In this document: one piece after another, positions 11,027-22,229 of the stretch
How the letters are laid out: every line of letters begins with the position of its first letter
How positions within the stretch are numbered: position 1 is the stretch's first letter
The notes under the pieces: model-generated
What the model was told of the DNA's origin: nothing
Seen by the model: only the letters and a program-made list of their open reading frames with translations
Database searches by the model: none
From: Agarophyton chilense
Lineage: Eukaryota > Rhodophyta > Florideophyceae > Gracilariales > Gracilariaceae
Direction: 5' to 3'
Assembly: GCA_030374765.1 (NCBI GenBank)
Contig: JARGXX010000002.1
Span: 1-64,000 of the forward strand
DNA length: 64,000 bases
Position numbers and translations under genes: made by a program

Positions 11027-11538
11027 TTCATTCATCGCCCCCCTCCATGATTGTTTTACAATCCAAATAATCATGTGAATGATGGCGGTTTAAAAGAATG
11101 ATCTCTAGCGCCTCGGAGACGTTCGAATCACTTTTTATACATAGTTTTTATTCTCGAGTTAAGAAACCCGAAAAGTGAGGTAAGAAACAATGAGCTTGAT
11201 CTGCGGGCGGGGGTTTTCAGTCATTCCAATTCGCTAATTTCGAGTCGCATCACGGTGTTGGTCGTCTTCTGCATGACAAATAGAAGGTATGAATGGCGAT
11301 TCGTCTCAGGTAATCTGTATCGACTTTCATCTTTTTGCGGTCGACTGCATGAGCGATCAACCTTTAAAAGCGCACAATTTTGTAAAGGTTAAAAGTGGTA
11401 TTCATTGGGCAGTTATGCTACTAGTGCAAAAGACGACAAACAGAAAGTAATACATACCAAAGTGGTAATTGCGGGGATTTATAAGCGGTTTGTGAGTGTC
11501 GATCAGGCCCGTACTTTTGACCGACTGACCTCTTTTTG
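11027..11538. repeat. ~510-bp repeat, inner terminal inverted repeat of the left block
   Basis: Reverse complement of 1419-1928. It begins CATTCATCGCCCCCC and ends ...GACCTCTTTTTG at 11538, where hAT-like sequence starts. It closes the 10.1-kb block that carries the 5S and kinase genes. I see no convincing target-site duplication between bases before 1419 and after 11538. Confidence 0.75.
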
Positions 11539-13745
11539 GGGTGACTAATGACTGACTGACTTAAAGGCTGTCAGACTAGTCACAAACTAAACAGTTTGCA
11601 TGTTGTTTGTGTTGTTTTTGGCGGTTCCGCAAATAAGAATGGGTCTACAAGCAAAGACCTTTTACACTACAAGACGAAACATGTAACAAAGTTGAAAACA
11701 TTTGAACGTTCAGTTTCCACTAATTCTAACGACCATTTCATCCGTACTACACCGCGGATAGAAAACGAGCGGCTGTTTCAAGTGAAAGAACGAAACACTA
11801 TCAGGTATTTGTTCTTGAGCAACAATGGTGCGTCCAGTAATACAAGTAAACGTCCTATACCTCCCACATCCCCTCAAAGCGTTTGCAATCTGCTGCAGTC
11901 ACGCTTTTGGCGTGTGAAAGTGATACTCCAACATCAAGGATGACATCTTTTCTTCTCCGAAGTTTCGTGGATGTTGGTGGTGGGTCTGCAGAATTTCAAA
12001 AAAACCAAAATGATGTGATGCTTTTTTAACTGTTACAGAATAAACTACCGCATTCTCAAAAGCTCGGTCACAGAAGCCTAGATCGGTTGTTTGACAGTAG
12101 ATCAACGGAGCGTCGCTCTTGGTGCTCTAATTATTTTCATAATGTGGCACTACTTAAATCCAAAGTGGAATTTTACTCTGTACCTATTAAAACGTTGAAT
12201 ATGTCGTCAGAAAGCAAAGATGCTGAGGAACTTTGTTTTATCATAGAATAAATTTTTGCGCAAACTTCTGTTGTGGGATGTGAAGACATCAGATTGCATA
12301 CCGGGATCGCAGACAAAGAGGCATCTACAGCGCTAGCGGTTATTCTATAGACGAATTATGTCGTTTCGATTATTTTGTCGTTCATAAATTGACTCTGGTG
12401 GTGAAAAAAGTTTTTGAGTGAAGCACTATGTGGATGAAGTACTTGTATCAAGAAGAAAACCTCATTTCGTACTTAAGTTTCCATCCTAAACATTTGAAGG
12501 CATTCGTAAGCAAATAATTCCAGGAGGCCGTTTCTTAAGACCGACGCAACCGCCTGTAGCATGAGATACAAATACGATAAATTTCTCGCTTGGCTTCAAC
12601 ATAAGATTATTTGTCTAGAATAAGAACAATCTCTGCCATGCGAAAAAAGCTGAACATTTCAGCTGAATTAATTCTTAGAGTGTCTACTAAGCAGGAAGAT
12701 GTACTTGCAGAATTTATCGCAGTCCTGTCAGAAGTTCGTCGAGCTGCTTGACAGCTTCAGGCTGACAGGAAGTTGAACATGTCTCGTGCAGCGCGGCTGC
12801 TCCATGAACTGTACAAGACCCTCGAAATTATGTCTGGGAACATGGCCGAAATCCGTACAGTCGGTCAAAAACGCGACCCTTTTGGACACATTGAAGATGA
12901 TAATATGATACTCTGCTATACATCAACAGTTGCTTCCGTCGCCCCTGCAAATCAAAAACGAGATCAAGCGCGCACTTGTCATTTACAGAAACTTCAAACT
13001 CGCTTTCTGGCTGTGAAAACTGCGAACAGACTACAGCAGCTTCTTGCAACAATTTAGAAAAAAGTAGATGTTACAGCTGCTTTACGGTATCCTTATGGAA
13101 CGGACAGTGATGATGTACCATTTCAGCATACAAAAAAGCATCGATGAGTGGTGTACGTTCATAAAGCGCTGCTCTCCGTGATGTCGATGAGTGCTGTCTC
13201 GATTTTTTTAGGTGGGATGGATAATGAACAATCGTCCTACTTAGACATGCTTTATTACGTTGTCATTCGAGAATCTGTTGAGCCTGATCCCACTCTGAGT
13301 GAGAGCGCTTCCGAACTAGTTGTCATCTTTAAACTTTTTTCACAAAGTGATGAAAAGATCGTTGAACAAGAATAGACGTCGAGCTCCAAGTGAGGCGCTC
13401 GAGTATGAGCGAATAGCTAACAAACAAACTGACCTTGTTAGTGCGATACAATTCAATAGAATGGGTAGAGCATCACTTTCGTCGCCACCATCATCAGCGC
13501 CCGCGGAGCGCCTCTTCAGTGATATAGGACGCCTAGAAGGGGGATAAAGACAGTTGTTGATGACTGGTACCCTGTATGTGACAGAAACAATTTTGTTTTT
13601 GTTTTAGATGAAACCAAGAGCATCGTGCTGACACAGAACCGCTTACTACATTCTTTTCCGAACAGAGTCAAGCAGATCGTACATGTCGTAGCACGTAAAT
13701 TCCAGCTGCAGGACACCATGACTAACGTGACTGACTAGGGCAGAA
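11539..13745 (+). mobile_element. Decayed hAT-family DNA transposon
   Basis: Several short frames in the plus direction together resemble a hAT transposase. At 11596-11943 there is a region with an HYKTKH-type spacing that could be a BED finger remnant. The segment 13320-13547 contains SAPAERLFSDIGRL, the hallmark of the hAT C-terminal dimerisation region. The intervening frames at 12773-13057 and 13148-13375 are interrupted by stops. Similar motifs at both ends, GTGACTAATGACTGACTGAC at 11541 and ATGACTAACGTGACTGACTAG near 13719, are direct rather than inverted, so element boundaries are uncertain. No active transposase can be made from it as it stands. Confidence 0.6.
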
Positions 13746-15270
13746 AAGGCGGTGACTAACGAGGTAGAAAAAATAAAAATTCCTCATTATCGAGTACGCC
13801 CCCGGTGTGGATTGCGTTGTTCGCTTGAACGTGATAGCAGACTTTGCGACATTCGGGAAGAGGCCGATTTCCGGTCACAGAACGTCATTTGTGCCGGGGT
13901 TCTATATTGGTATATCTGAAAACATGGATTTTTCGTCTAAATCGGTGACTTTAAGTTGAGTACAAACATAACATTCTTGTCATAGTACGTAGTAGGATGA
14001 GCTGTTCCGTAGTCCGGCAGATCTTTAAAATTTACTGAAATACCGTATACGGCACCACAACATTAGCCTAAATCACTGCGTTTATTTATTGATAATCGTC
14101 GCGCGGTGTTTTTATGCGATCTTTCGTTGTTATACGGAAATTAAATATCGAGACTATTGTGTAACTGTCATGAGATTTCATTCAGATGAATATGAAGCGT
14201 AGAAGATACAATTCTATGGTTTCTTTTATTTCCAAGTAAGATCCACCAGCCAGTCATCGTATAGCTGCTGATAGTTGCCACAATAGGCAGTTTTTAACAT
14301 TTTGTAGAAGGATCGTGTGGCGCCATCTTTTGATTGTGACGCGGTGTGCCAAACATGACACTTAAATCCGCGGAGATAAAACTATTCCACAACTGACAGG
14401 CCCAAATAGATGAATATGATATAAATACACCGAAATAAACGTCTTTTTCTTCTTGATCTTCTTGAAACGGCGCGCAACCAAACATTTATGACGATAGTAA
14501 CGAGGGGTCAGACTCCCTGGCTTCATGTTAGACACTCTGGATGTGTAATGGTTTCTTCAGCCTTCCCATTTCTGCGTTAACCAGAAGCAGGCGTGTACAA
14601 TTCTTGGGCAGATTTCCGGGAAGAGATAATAACACAAATATATGCTTTCAATTTATACCAAAAGCTGGATTTTTGCAGGAAAAGTTACACGGGACTACTT
14701 TCGGCAGCTTCTCGTTCAGAGCTAGATCCCAGATCGCAACCACGTCTTTACGACCGTCACAAGCTCCTTACTCTGTGGGCGCTTTCTAGACAGATCCAGC
14801 ACGACTGAGGTACACAGAAATTCTCTCCTCCAGGCCAAAGGCGCTTCACTAGGTACAGTGGGCTGATAGGTCGTGCTCCGTCCAGCGGCTATCGCCTCAT
14901 TGGTCTCCTGTACTGCGGAAAACGCCTCACTGATTTTTATTATGTATGGGGTTGCTCTTCCAGTGGAAGTTGCCTCACCTTTTGATAAAATTGAAGGGCT
15001 CGAGACCAAGCGAAAGTGATGTTATGGGAGTATAAGTGTTGGTTTAGGTCGTCCAAGAGAGAACGTGGAGACATCAGAGCCGCTAATATAGAGTTCTTTA
15101 ACCTTTAAAATGGAGCTGAAACGAATAACTACTCTATTACTACTATGCGCATCTGGGTTACTCTAGTCGCTGATAGCAGCGCTTACAGATGCACACCAAA
15201 AATGAAAATATGAAAATTATCATTATTTTTGCTAAATCGCCATGATTGTTTTCGGCGCCAGCGATAGTAT
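13746..15270. other. No gene seen
   Basis: Spacer within the palindrome. Frames are short (maximum 95 codons) and show no known motif on either strand. Confidence 0.5.
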
Positions 15271-15579
15271 TGTAGTATTGTACGCATTCGGATAGCCGAT
15301 GCATCTTTTTTTTGCCTAGGTACGATGATACTCATAGAAGGCTGTGACGACATGGATTGAGTTATGAGCGGCGTCCCGCAGAGGTTGTATGTTTCACGTG
15401 CGAGTGGGCATGCAACGGCGCATGTAATGGATAGCCACGTGGAAGGCAAGCGTACCCATCGCAGACAGAAGCCAATTAGAGGGGAATACTCTATACCGTA
15501 GAGAGGCTAATTGGTTCACCAAGGTTTATATCTAGATATTAATTTGTGGCCCTCACCTCTGTGCACAGTACATATGGTA
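15271..15579 (+). repeat. 5' fragment of the Ty3/gypsy LTR family
   Basis: It begins TGTAGTATTGTACGCATTCGG, the complete 5' terminus of the LTR family, and aligns with the first half of the LTRs at 31586-32170 and 60135-60742 read in sense. It breaks off near CATATGGTA at 15579, where LINE sequence begins. It preserves the TG start that other copies in the arms have lost. Confidence 0.75.
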
Positions 15580-17963
15580 AGGATTTTTGTGCTTTCTTCC
15601 ATCTGAATTCATCTCCCCGCAGCTTTAACGGCGAATTTCTCTCTGTTTTTTTTCCATCTACTATACGTGGACGGGACAGCGGACGTCTTACTTGGGTTCA
15701 ACCTGATTTCATTCTCTACACAGTACTTTTCTAGGCACTCTGTTTCTGGCTGCGATTTGCGGCACCGAATTCCAGTTTTCTCTGGGTTGTCTACATGACT
15801 ACATCATCTGCAAACATACTGATGGATATAGTCTCATCTTTCTTTTGTACTTTGTACCTTAGGTCAGCTACGTACGCGATCCACAGCCCGGGCCAAAGTG
15901 TTCCACCTTGAGGAAGTCTTTGTGGTACCAGAAAAAGCCGTGTGTCTGTGGCATTTCATCTGCATGTTCATCTCCGATCCATTAGAAATGCTCTTGTCCA
16001 TCTCCAAAGCTGTGTAAGGCAACTCATTTTGGCTATTTTCACCATAAGCCGTTTCTTTTGTACACAATCATACGCCTTCGAAAGGTCAAAGCATATCGCC
16101 AACGTTTGCTTCCTAGTATGCCATCCGTGTGTTACCTGTTTACATAATACCGTCACATGTTTCTCTGTGGTTCGATTCATTCAAAACCCTGCTTGACAGG
16201 GAGGAAGTTTTGGCTCAAGCCACTGCATTAAAAACCTATTCACCATCAGTTCCGCGAGTCTTCCAACACTCGAAGTGAACGAAATTGGCCGGAATCTTCC
16301 CCAGATTCCTGGTTTGGGTATCGAAATGAGGCGGGACAAGCGCCACTTTGAGAGTGTGATGGCTTCTTCGTAACTTCTGTTGATTAAATGCTGAAGCCAT
16401 TGCTTTCCAAGCGGTGGAAGGTTTTGCAAGAAAGCTATTTGGAAATTGTCCGGACCTGACGCTTTGCGCGGATTCATTTCTTTCAACCCAACTTCCATAT
16501 GTCGTAAATGAAAACGCTCTTGAACATTCCCGTTTCTTTGGATCTATTGCAGTACCCATCCAGTGCTTTCCTGTACTCGTTTCTCAATCAAATGTCTTTG
16601 CCATGTTTTTTGACTTTCCTTATCTTGGACGTTACGAACTAGGTGGCCTTTTTCTTTTCGTACCATTTTTCTCCTACTGGAGGGCAAAGTCAAGATGATT
16701 TCCACTTACCAGTTTTCATTCCTTCCAATATTTTCCACATCTTTAAAACTTCATCGGAGCGGTCAAAAAGTACTTACCATATCTCTCCATGTATTCCGTT
16801 TCAATTTGTTGATGACGATTCTTGCTTGCTGTCTAGCTTGCTGTAATGCAATGCGGTTGCTTTTGGTTGAATCCTCTCTGTACTGCCTCCAAAGCTGTGC
16901 CCTAATCGAAATTGCTTCTGATGCTTCTTTATTCCACCATGTTTCTTCATGCCTCCTTCTACCAAACGGGAGTGATATATTTGCTGCATTTAGGATCAAA
17001 GTATAAAGGTGGTGATACTGTTCATCTATGGTTTTGGTCCGTCTGTGATCCATCATACAGAGCATATGTGCTACTTTCTGCGCGTACTTTCTCTAATCAA
17101 CCTTCCACAAGCTCCAACGATACCTTTTCTTCTATACCGACGTTTTCGTTCTAATATACAAAAATATTTAGACATGAGTGGTGGTCTGGTAATGGCTCTT
17201 CTGAGATATCCCAACGGCTCAGTGTCATCCACTTCTCGGAAATAGCGGCTACCTAAATTACACTATGCGTTTTACTTACCGGGTCTGTATTAGTTGGGGT
17301 GCCATCTACGTTGATTATAACCTGTTCCGTGCCTTCAAAGTAATCCTGCGACTCGATTTCTACAGCTTTGGCTCTACTGGGATACCATGAATGGCAGGTA
17401 TTGCATTCCGCTAGTAACATGTCTTGATCATCGAGTTTTTCGAACCATCCGGTGGTTTTCATCTGTGGAGAGACGTACACATTTTTCATAGATAAAAAGC
17501 CTCTCGGGGATCAGACTAGGACGGTTACCCGTTCTATTCCACTGATTATTGGATGTAAGTAGGTCAAAGCAGTGATCGGTTCTCTGATATATTGCCACTC
17601 CTCCGCCACGGCCGCCATTGTTCCCAAATGTTTGTTCTCTATCACATTTTCCAATCGCTGAGAACCCTTGGATCTTGGGAGTGTTGTCTCCTTGTCTAAG
17701 GTTGTGTCTTTTGCAGACACAGGACGTCAGCATTCCAATCGTGTGCTAATCGTGCGATTTTGGCGCGTTTTACCGTCGCGAAAAGGCTGCGACAGTTGAG
17801 TTGGAGTATCCGTAACAATTGTTTTTCATTGTTTTTTGATTTTTCCATCTTCTTAATTCTGAAAGCTGTTGGCCTCTTTAGGGGTCCCGACCGCTGATCC
17901 GTTTCGCTTCCAGAAATTAAGGGAAGTCAGGCACATTACGTGAAGGCGGATCGCATGTGGCCG
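15580..17963 (-). mobile_element. Degenerate non-LTR retrotransposon (LINE) with endonuclease and reverse transcriptase
   Basis: Read on the minus strand from about 17830. An APE-type endonuclease start (LQLNCRSLF, then WNADVLCLQK) is followed near 17600 by GGRGGGVAIYQR. RT motifs come next: NPRKASGPDNFQ at about 16460, SIPKPG at about 16320, FTSSVGRLAELMVNRF at about 16250, CFDLSKAYDCV at about 16080, LPQGGTLWPG at about 15910 and the catalytic FADD at about 15795, then LNPSKTSAV. The pieces sit in different frames and contain stops, so it is dead. Its 5' side abuts the truncated 510-bp repeat at 17964. The endonuclease plus this RT order fits the jockey/CR1/I group broadly; I cannot place it further. 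Confidence 0.85.
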
Positions 17964-18301
17964 AAGGTTGATCGCTCATGCAGTCGACCGCAAAAAGATG
18001 AAAGTCGATACAGATTACCTGAGACGAATCGCCATTCATACCTTCTATTTGTCATGCAGAAGACGACCAACACCGTGATGCGACTCGAAATTAGCGAATT
18101 GGAATGACTGAAAACCCCCGCCCGCAGATCAAGCTCATTGTTTCTTACCTCACTTTTCGGGTTTCTTAACTCGAGAATAAAAACTATGTATAAAAAGTGA
18201 TTCGAACGTCTCCGAGGCGCTAGAGATCATTCTTTTAAACCGCCATCATTCACATGATTATTTGGATTGTAAAACAATCATGGAGGGGGGCGATGAATGA
18301 A
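17964..18301. repeat. Truncated ~510-bp repeat (inner end of right block)
   Basis: Matches the inner portion of 11027-11364 in reverse complement; the terminal ~174 bp ending CTCTTTTTG are missing, replaced by LINE sequence. Confidence 0.75.
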
Positions 18302-18427
18302 CACGCGAAGTGTTACATTCAACGCACAAAGAATATCAACATACAGTGTCATGATGATGGTCTACAACTAGAAGAGTTTGGTACGTTCAAGAGGTATTTT
18401 TACAAAAGAGAGTGGTCATTGGCTTTG

Positions 18428-19894
18428 TCACATTAACGGATCTGAAGTGCCATGTCGCGATTTCGAGTGTGGCAAATCGCTATTTGCAGCTCTGCCATAG
18501 CTTTGAAAGATGCTTTTGTAGGCGTCCACTGGAGATTCCACCGAGGTTTCGCTCGTAAGCGGCCGTAGAAAGCGCTGCATAAACGGTGATAACTGTGGTT
18601 GGTACGATTCCAGAAGGGCGTCAATGCAGTTTTTCTGATGGGATAATGAGGAGTCACTGGGTATCCCTTCATCCGCTGCGCCATCGGAAGCTTCTGCCGC
18701 TGGATGGCTGGAAGTCTCGGAAGCAACAGATTCATTTTGGCCAATAGGACACAGGGCTGTATCCATAGAAAGCCACCGGCTTTCCATCGCTGCTGTGGCT
18801 GTGGGTCGATTCTGCCAGACCGGGTCAAGCAAAGACTTCACAAAATCTTGGGCTTCTGCGGAAACGGTTTTCCATTCGTTTCCGTCAAACATGAGCCCAC
18901 GCTTCCGCTCATCGATCATATCAGACCTACAAGTTTTCGGAATTCTGAATGGGAAGGAGCCGCACAACATTCGGTAAATGCAGACCCCCAGGGCGAACAT
19001 ATCCACTGAGGCGTTATACCGCTTCCCTTCAATCATTTCCGGGGCTCGGTAGTGTGACCTGCCCACAGCGGAACTCAAGGTTTGGTCATCTTCAGCGTCC
19101 ACGAATTCAACATGGTTGAAGGTCGACAGAAGAGCTCTCGGATCTGTAGGATTCGCAAAGTCACAAAGGATGCTGTCCAGTGAGATATTGCGGTGGACGT
19201 ATCCAGATCGATGCAAGTGATTGATGGCCGATACAACTTGCCTCACTATGCATTTCGTAACCCTTTCCGAGAGTATCCCATCGCTTTCTGCGATGATATC
19301 TCGCAGCTTCTTTTCGTGGATCGGTTTGTAGATGATAAACGCGAACTCCTTCTCCACGAAGGTATCGATCGGAGTTAAAATGCACGGATTGTACAGATTC
19401 TGGAGCGCATACATATGGCGCCCCGTCGCAAGTTGGTGACAGAGCTTGTTCCGCCCCTGAGGTTGACGGCGGAATCGCTGCACGGACACTTCCGTCTTGT
19501 CCGTACAGCTTTCTGCGTTGAAAACCGCCCAGCGCCCGGACAGGTCGACCTCTCCCCGGCCCTTGTACTCGTTCTGAAATGATTTGGTTGAGGCCAGGGT
19601 CACAACTTGTTTCCACTTGCCGGCCTCACCTTTGGAACTGCACGAAACTCGAAGTTTCTGACCGTTCTTGAACTTTATCACGAAGCTTCGGGGGAGAAGT
19701 GTGCATGCGACTTTACAACCAAAAACAGACTTTTCCATTTCAGCTTTCTTATCCTCAGAAGTATGCAACGAAAGCATGGATCCCTGCAGCCGCATGTACC
19801 TAGTTTCTCGGCGAGATAGGAGGGATTGGCGGATTCTGACGTATCCCTCATGCTCGAAGATTTTCTTATGCCGGATGATAGCTGGCACAACCAT
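18428..19894 (-). CDS. PH domain plus protein-kinase-like protein, probable pseudokinase (right arm)
   Basis: The translation is identical to the left-arm gene at 9434-10900 over all 488 aa, with the same replaced catalytic residues (Q139, N236, FNH at 259-261). The upstream leader differs by one base in a C/G homopolymer, which merges the leader with the coding frame here (frame open to 20125) but not in the left arm. The extension lacks conservation of frame between arms, so I keep the start at 19894. Perfect protein conservation with differences only outside the CDS could reflect selection or simply a recent duplication. Confidence 0.85.
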   Translation of the reverse strand: MVVPAIIRHKKIFEHEGYVRIRQSLLSRRETRYMRLQGSMLSLHTSEDKKAEMEKSVFGCKVACTLLPRSFVIKFKNGQKLRVSCSSKGEAGKWKQVVTLASTKSFQNEYKGRGEVDLSGRWAVFNAESCTDKTEVSVQRFRRQPQGRNKLCHQLATGRHMYALQNLYNPCILTPIDTFVEKEFAFIIYKPIHEKKLRDIIAESDGILSERVTKCIVRQVVSAINHLHRSGYVHRNISLDSILCDFANPTDPRALLSTFNHVEFVDAEDDQTLSSAVGRSHYRAPEMIEGKRYNASVDMFALGVCIYRMLCGSFPFRIPKTCRSDMIDERKRGLMFDGNEWKTVSAEAQDFVKSLLDPVWQNRPTATAAMESRWLSMDTALCPIGQNESVASETSSHPAAEASDGAADEGIPSDSSLSHQKNCIDALLESYQPQLSPFMQRFLRPLTSETSVESPVDAYKSIFQSYGRAANSDLPHSKSRHGTSDPLM

Positions 19895-22109
19895 TGTCAA
19901 GCAAACAAAGACGGGGAGACTGCGGCAGTGCAGACACAAAGCGAAACAATTGGGGGCGCCACGAAGGGGGGAATGGCTGGGAGCGAGGGAGAGGGGGCAG
20001 TGGGGGGGAGTAGGGGGGAGGGTGAGGAAAGGGGAGAAAGAAGACGATGGTTGGGTGACTGAGGTGCTCAGTTCACAATGGCCACGATGGATGCAAAAGA
20101 CGAGAGACTCAATGTATAGTAACACAACTGTCGCAATCCAAACGGCGACCAGAAGCAGAAGGAAACCATGCTCTCCCCGGGAAGTCTCTTATATACGCTT
20201 CTAAGCTCTTCATTCCCTGTGGAGTACGGCATGATGCGTACTAATTCGAAGAGTGCTTTGAACAGCCTTCGAATTCTCCTGATCGCGCATTCATCCGATA
20301 GTATCTCCATGTGGTTACGAGTGCAAAACTCTGCACTGAAGCGCTTTTGTTCTCAACGCTCCGTGCGCCAAAGCTTCGAGATTCGATGCACGAAGCATTC
20401 GGATTGGATCGCGCTGATTTTCACTCATCAAGCTGAGTGATTTCGAAATGGGTTACCGATGTTGCTTCGAAGAGAAGGGGGGGCGGTCTAGAGGTGGAGA
20501 GAAGCTTGGCATGAGAATTGATACCGTGGTGTTTGTGCATTCAGAACTCATCTCCTTCCGAATCGCTTCCCGCCGTGACAACATACTGTCTGACAATTTC
20601 TGGTGGTGACTTGCTTTGCTTGAGTCCAATCGTTGGCTATTCTCGCAGCGCGAGTAAATTAATCTCAAACCCGCATGCACAAAGCTAGAATAGATGGTAC
20701 TTTTTTGTGCATCTTCACGATGTGTTGCTCAGCTGAACGAGTGGCTCTCAAAACGACATTGAGGGCGACAGTAGCGTTCATGTTCATACAGACAACAAAA
20801 AGCTTCAGGTCTGGCAAGCATCCCGATCTTGTCCTTGCCTCACAAGGTCTCTCGCCGGCGACGGTTCCGAGCTGTGGAAGGCTATCCCACCGATGTCGAA
20901 CAAAGGGTTTCGGAGCAAATGTGGGTTGTACGGCTGAAGATCTCAGTTGGGCCCTACTCTCCGATTCACGAAAGTGATGGCCAAGTATTTTTCACGTGCC
21001 ATTGAGCGCATGATGGATACATTAGCAATGTAACCAGCGATCTCGGCTGTGCGGCTGTGCGATGAAACCCTGTATCCCTCTCCTCACGTCGTTTCGCCCA
21101 CCTTGTGCAATGCTTCATTATCGGATGTTTCTACTTTTGGCGAACGCTACCGGGCTATGCAATTGCCAAGCGTCCATCCATCAAAACAATCGACTTGTCC
21201 AGTACAAGCACAACAGAGGCAAGAACACCTCCGGCCACTTACGCCGGCGCTCTGATCAATGCTGTCATGCTGTCATGGTGAAGTGGGCGAGAGACAGGTC
21301 AAACAATATGAACCCGCGAGTTGGGCCCGATTAAAAGACGCGAGATGGCACCGCTGATGGAGTTGAGCGCCCTTCAGCCCCTTGCAGGTACGGTCAAACG
21401 GTTGGGAGCTTGGCCAGCTGAATTGGGGCAGTTCACCGAAATCAAATCATGCCGCTTTCAGGCGAAGAAGAGCTTTGAAAGACAGGCCAGGGCTTAAACG
21501 GAACGGTGCATGTGTAGCAGGCTGCGATCAGAAATCTACCCTTCAATCTACACTTCCGGGCGGCACCTTCCTTCAGCCTCCGCCGAGCAACGGCTACAGT
21601 TGCGTGCACAGCGCTCGCAAGCGGGTAAACAGGCGAACAGGCGAGCGTGTCTCATGAAGCTGCGCCAGGCGGCCTGGCTCCGCTGCTCTGGCTATTTGGC
21701 GGCTCATTCGAAGAGCTGAAACGCTGGGACGTGAGTGAAGCGAGCGTGCTGTTCTCTCAGCCCTGTGAGCGGGCGGTCGGTGTGATATCCAAAAAACTGT
21801 TCTGTGTCCTGGTCACCTTCGAGCATGTTTGGGTAGAGAGAGTGCATTCAGGATTGGTGCACATAGATCGGATTCAGAGTTTTCGAAGGAGCGAGGTCGT
21901 AGGGCGTTGCGCTTGATGGGTTGGGGCTGAGAGGTTGGGGAAGAGAGGTTGGGGAAGAGAGGTTGGGGAAGAGGAGGATGAGGGTGAGCGGGAAGGATAA
22001 AAAAGGTTTTATTGAAGCAGAAAGCAAAATGTGCGATGGTGCGATGGTGCGATGGTGCAAGAAGAAGAATGGTAGGAGTGTGGCAAATTTGTGGCAAAGC
22101 CAAAAGTAA

Positions 22110-22229
22110 ACATTCGGCACTGGGGATTCCAGACCGATCCCTCATGTCAGTACTAGCCCAGCTCAAAGTGACTTAGCTTCGCAGTTCGGGATGGGATGCG
22201 GCGCATGCCAACTTGATATGGCCGAATGT
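22110..22229 (-). rRNA. 5S ribosomal RNA gene (right arm)
   Basis: Reverse complement of the 7090-7209 gene: 120 bp, the same perfect terminal helix (ACATTCGGC with GCCGAATGT) and the same internal promoter blocks. The pair of 5S genes point toward each other across the palindrome. Confidence 0.92.

Larger units (their letters stand above)
1..11364 (+). repeat. Left arm of a >10-kb inverted duplication
   Basis: This stretch reappears in reverse complement at 17964-28440. Paired positions sum to about 28439 outside an 878-bp tandem duplication and to about 29318-29328 inside it. Every ORF in one arm has its mirror in the other, including the kinase, the 5S gene and the broken ORF at 3001. The arms differ by scattered substitutions, one base in a C-run near 9310, one or more units of an 8-bp minisatellite, and the 878-bp unit found twice only here. 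The left edge lies at or beyond window position 1. The differences argue for a real, recent duplication rather than a mirrored assembly copy, but a collapsed or misjoined assembly cannot be excluded from sequence alone. Confidence 0.93.

Noticed and set aside
11541-13740. Terminal inverted repeats of the hAT element
   Set aside because: The similar GACTAA...GACTGACT motifs at the two ends are direct, not inverted, and no 8-bp target duplication is visible.
19895-20125. N-terminal extension of the right-arm kinase to 565 aa
   Set aside because: The extension exists only because of a one-base difference in a homopolymer run and is out of frame in the left arm; it lies in a pyrimidine-rich leader.
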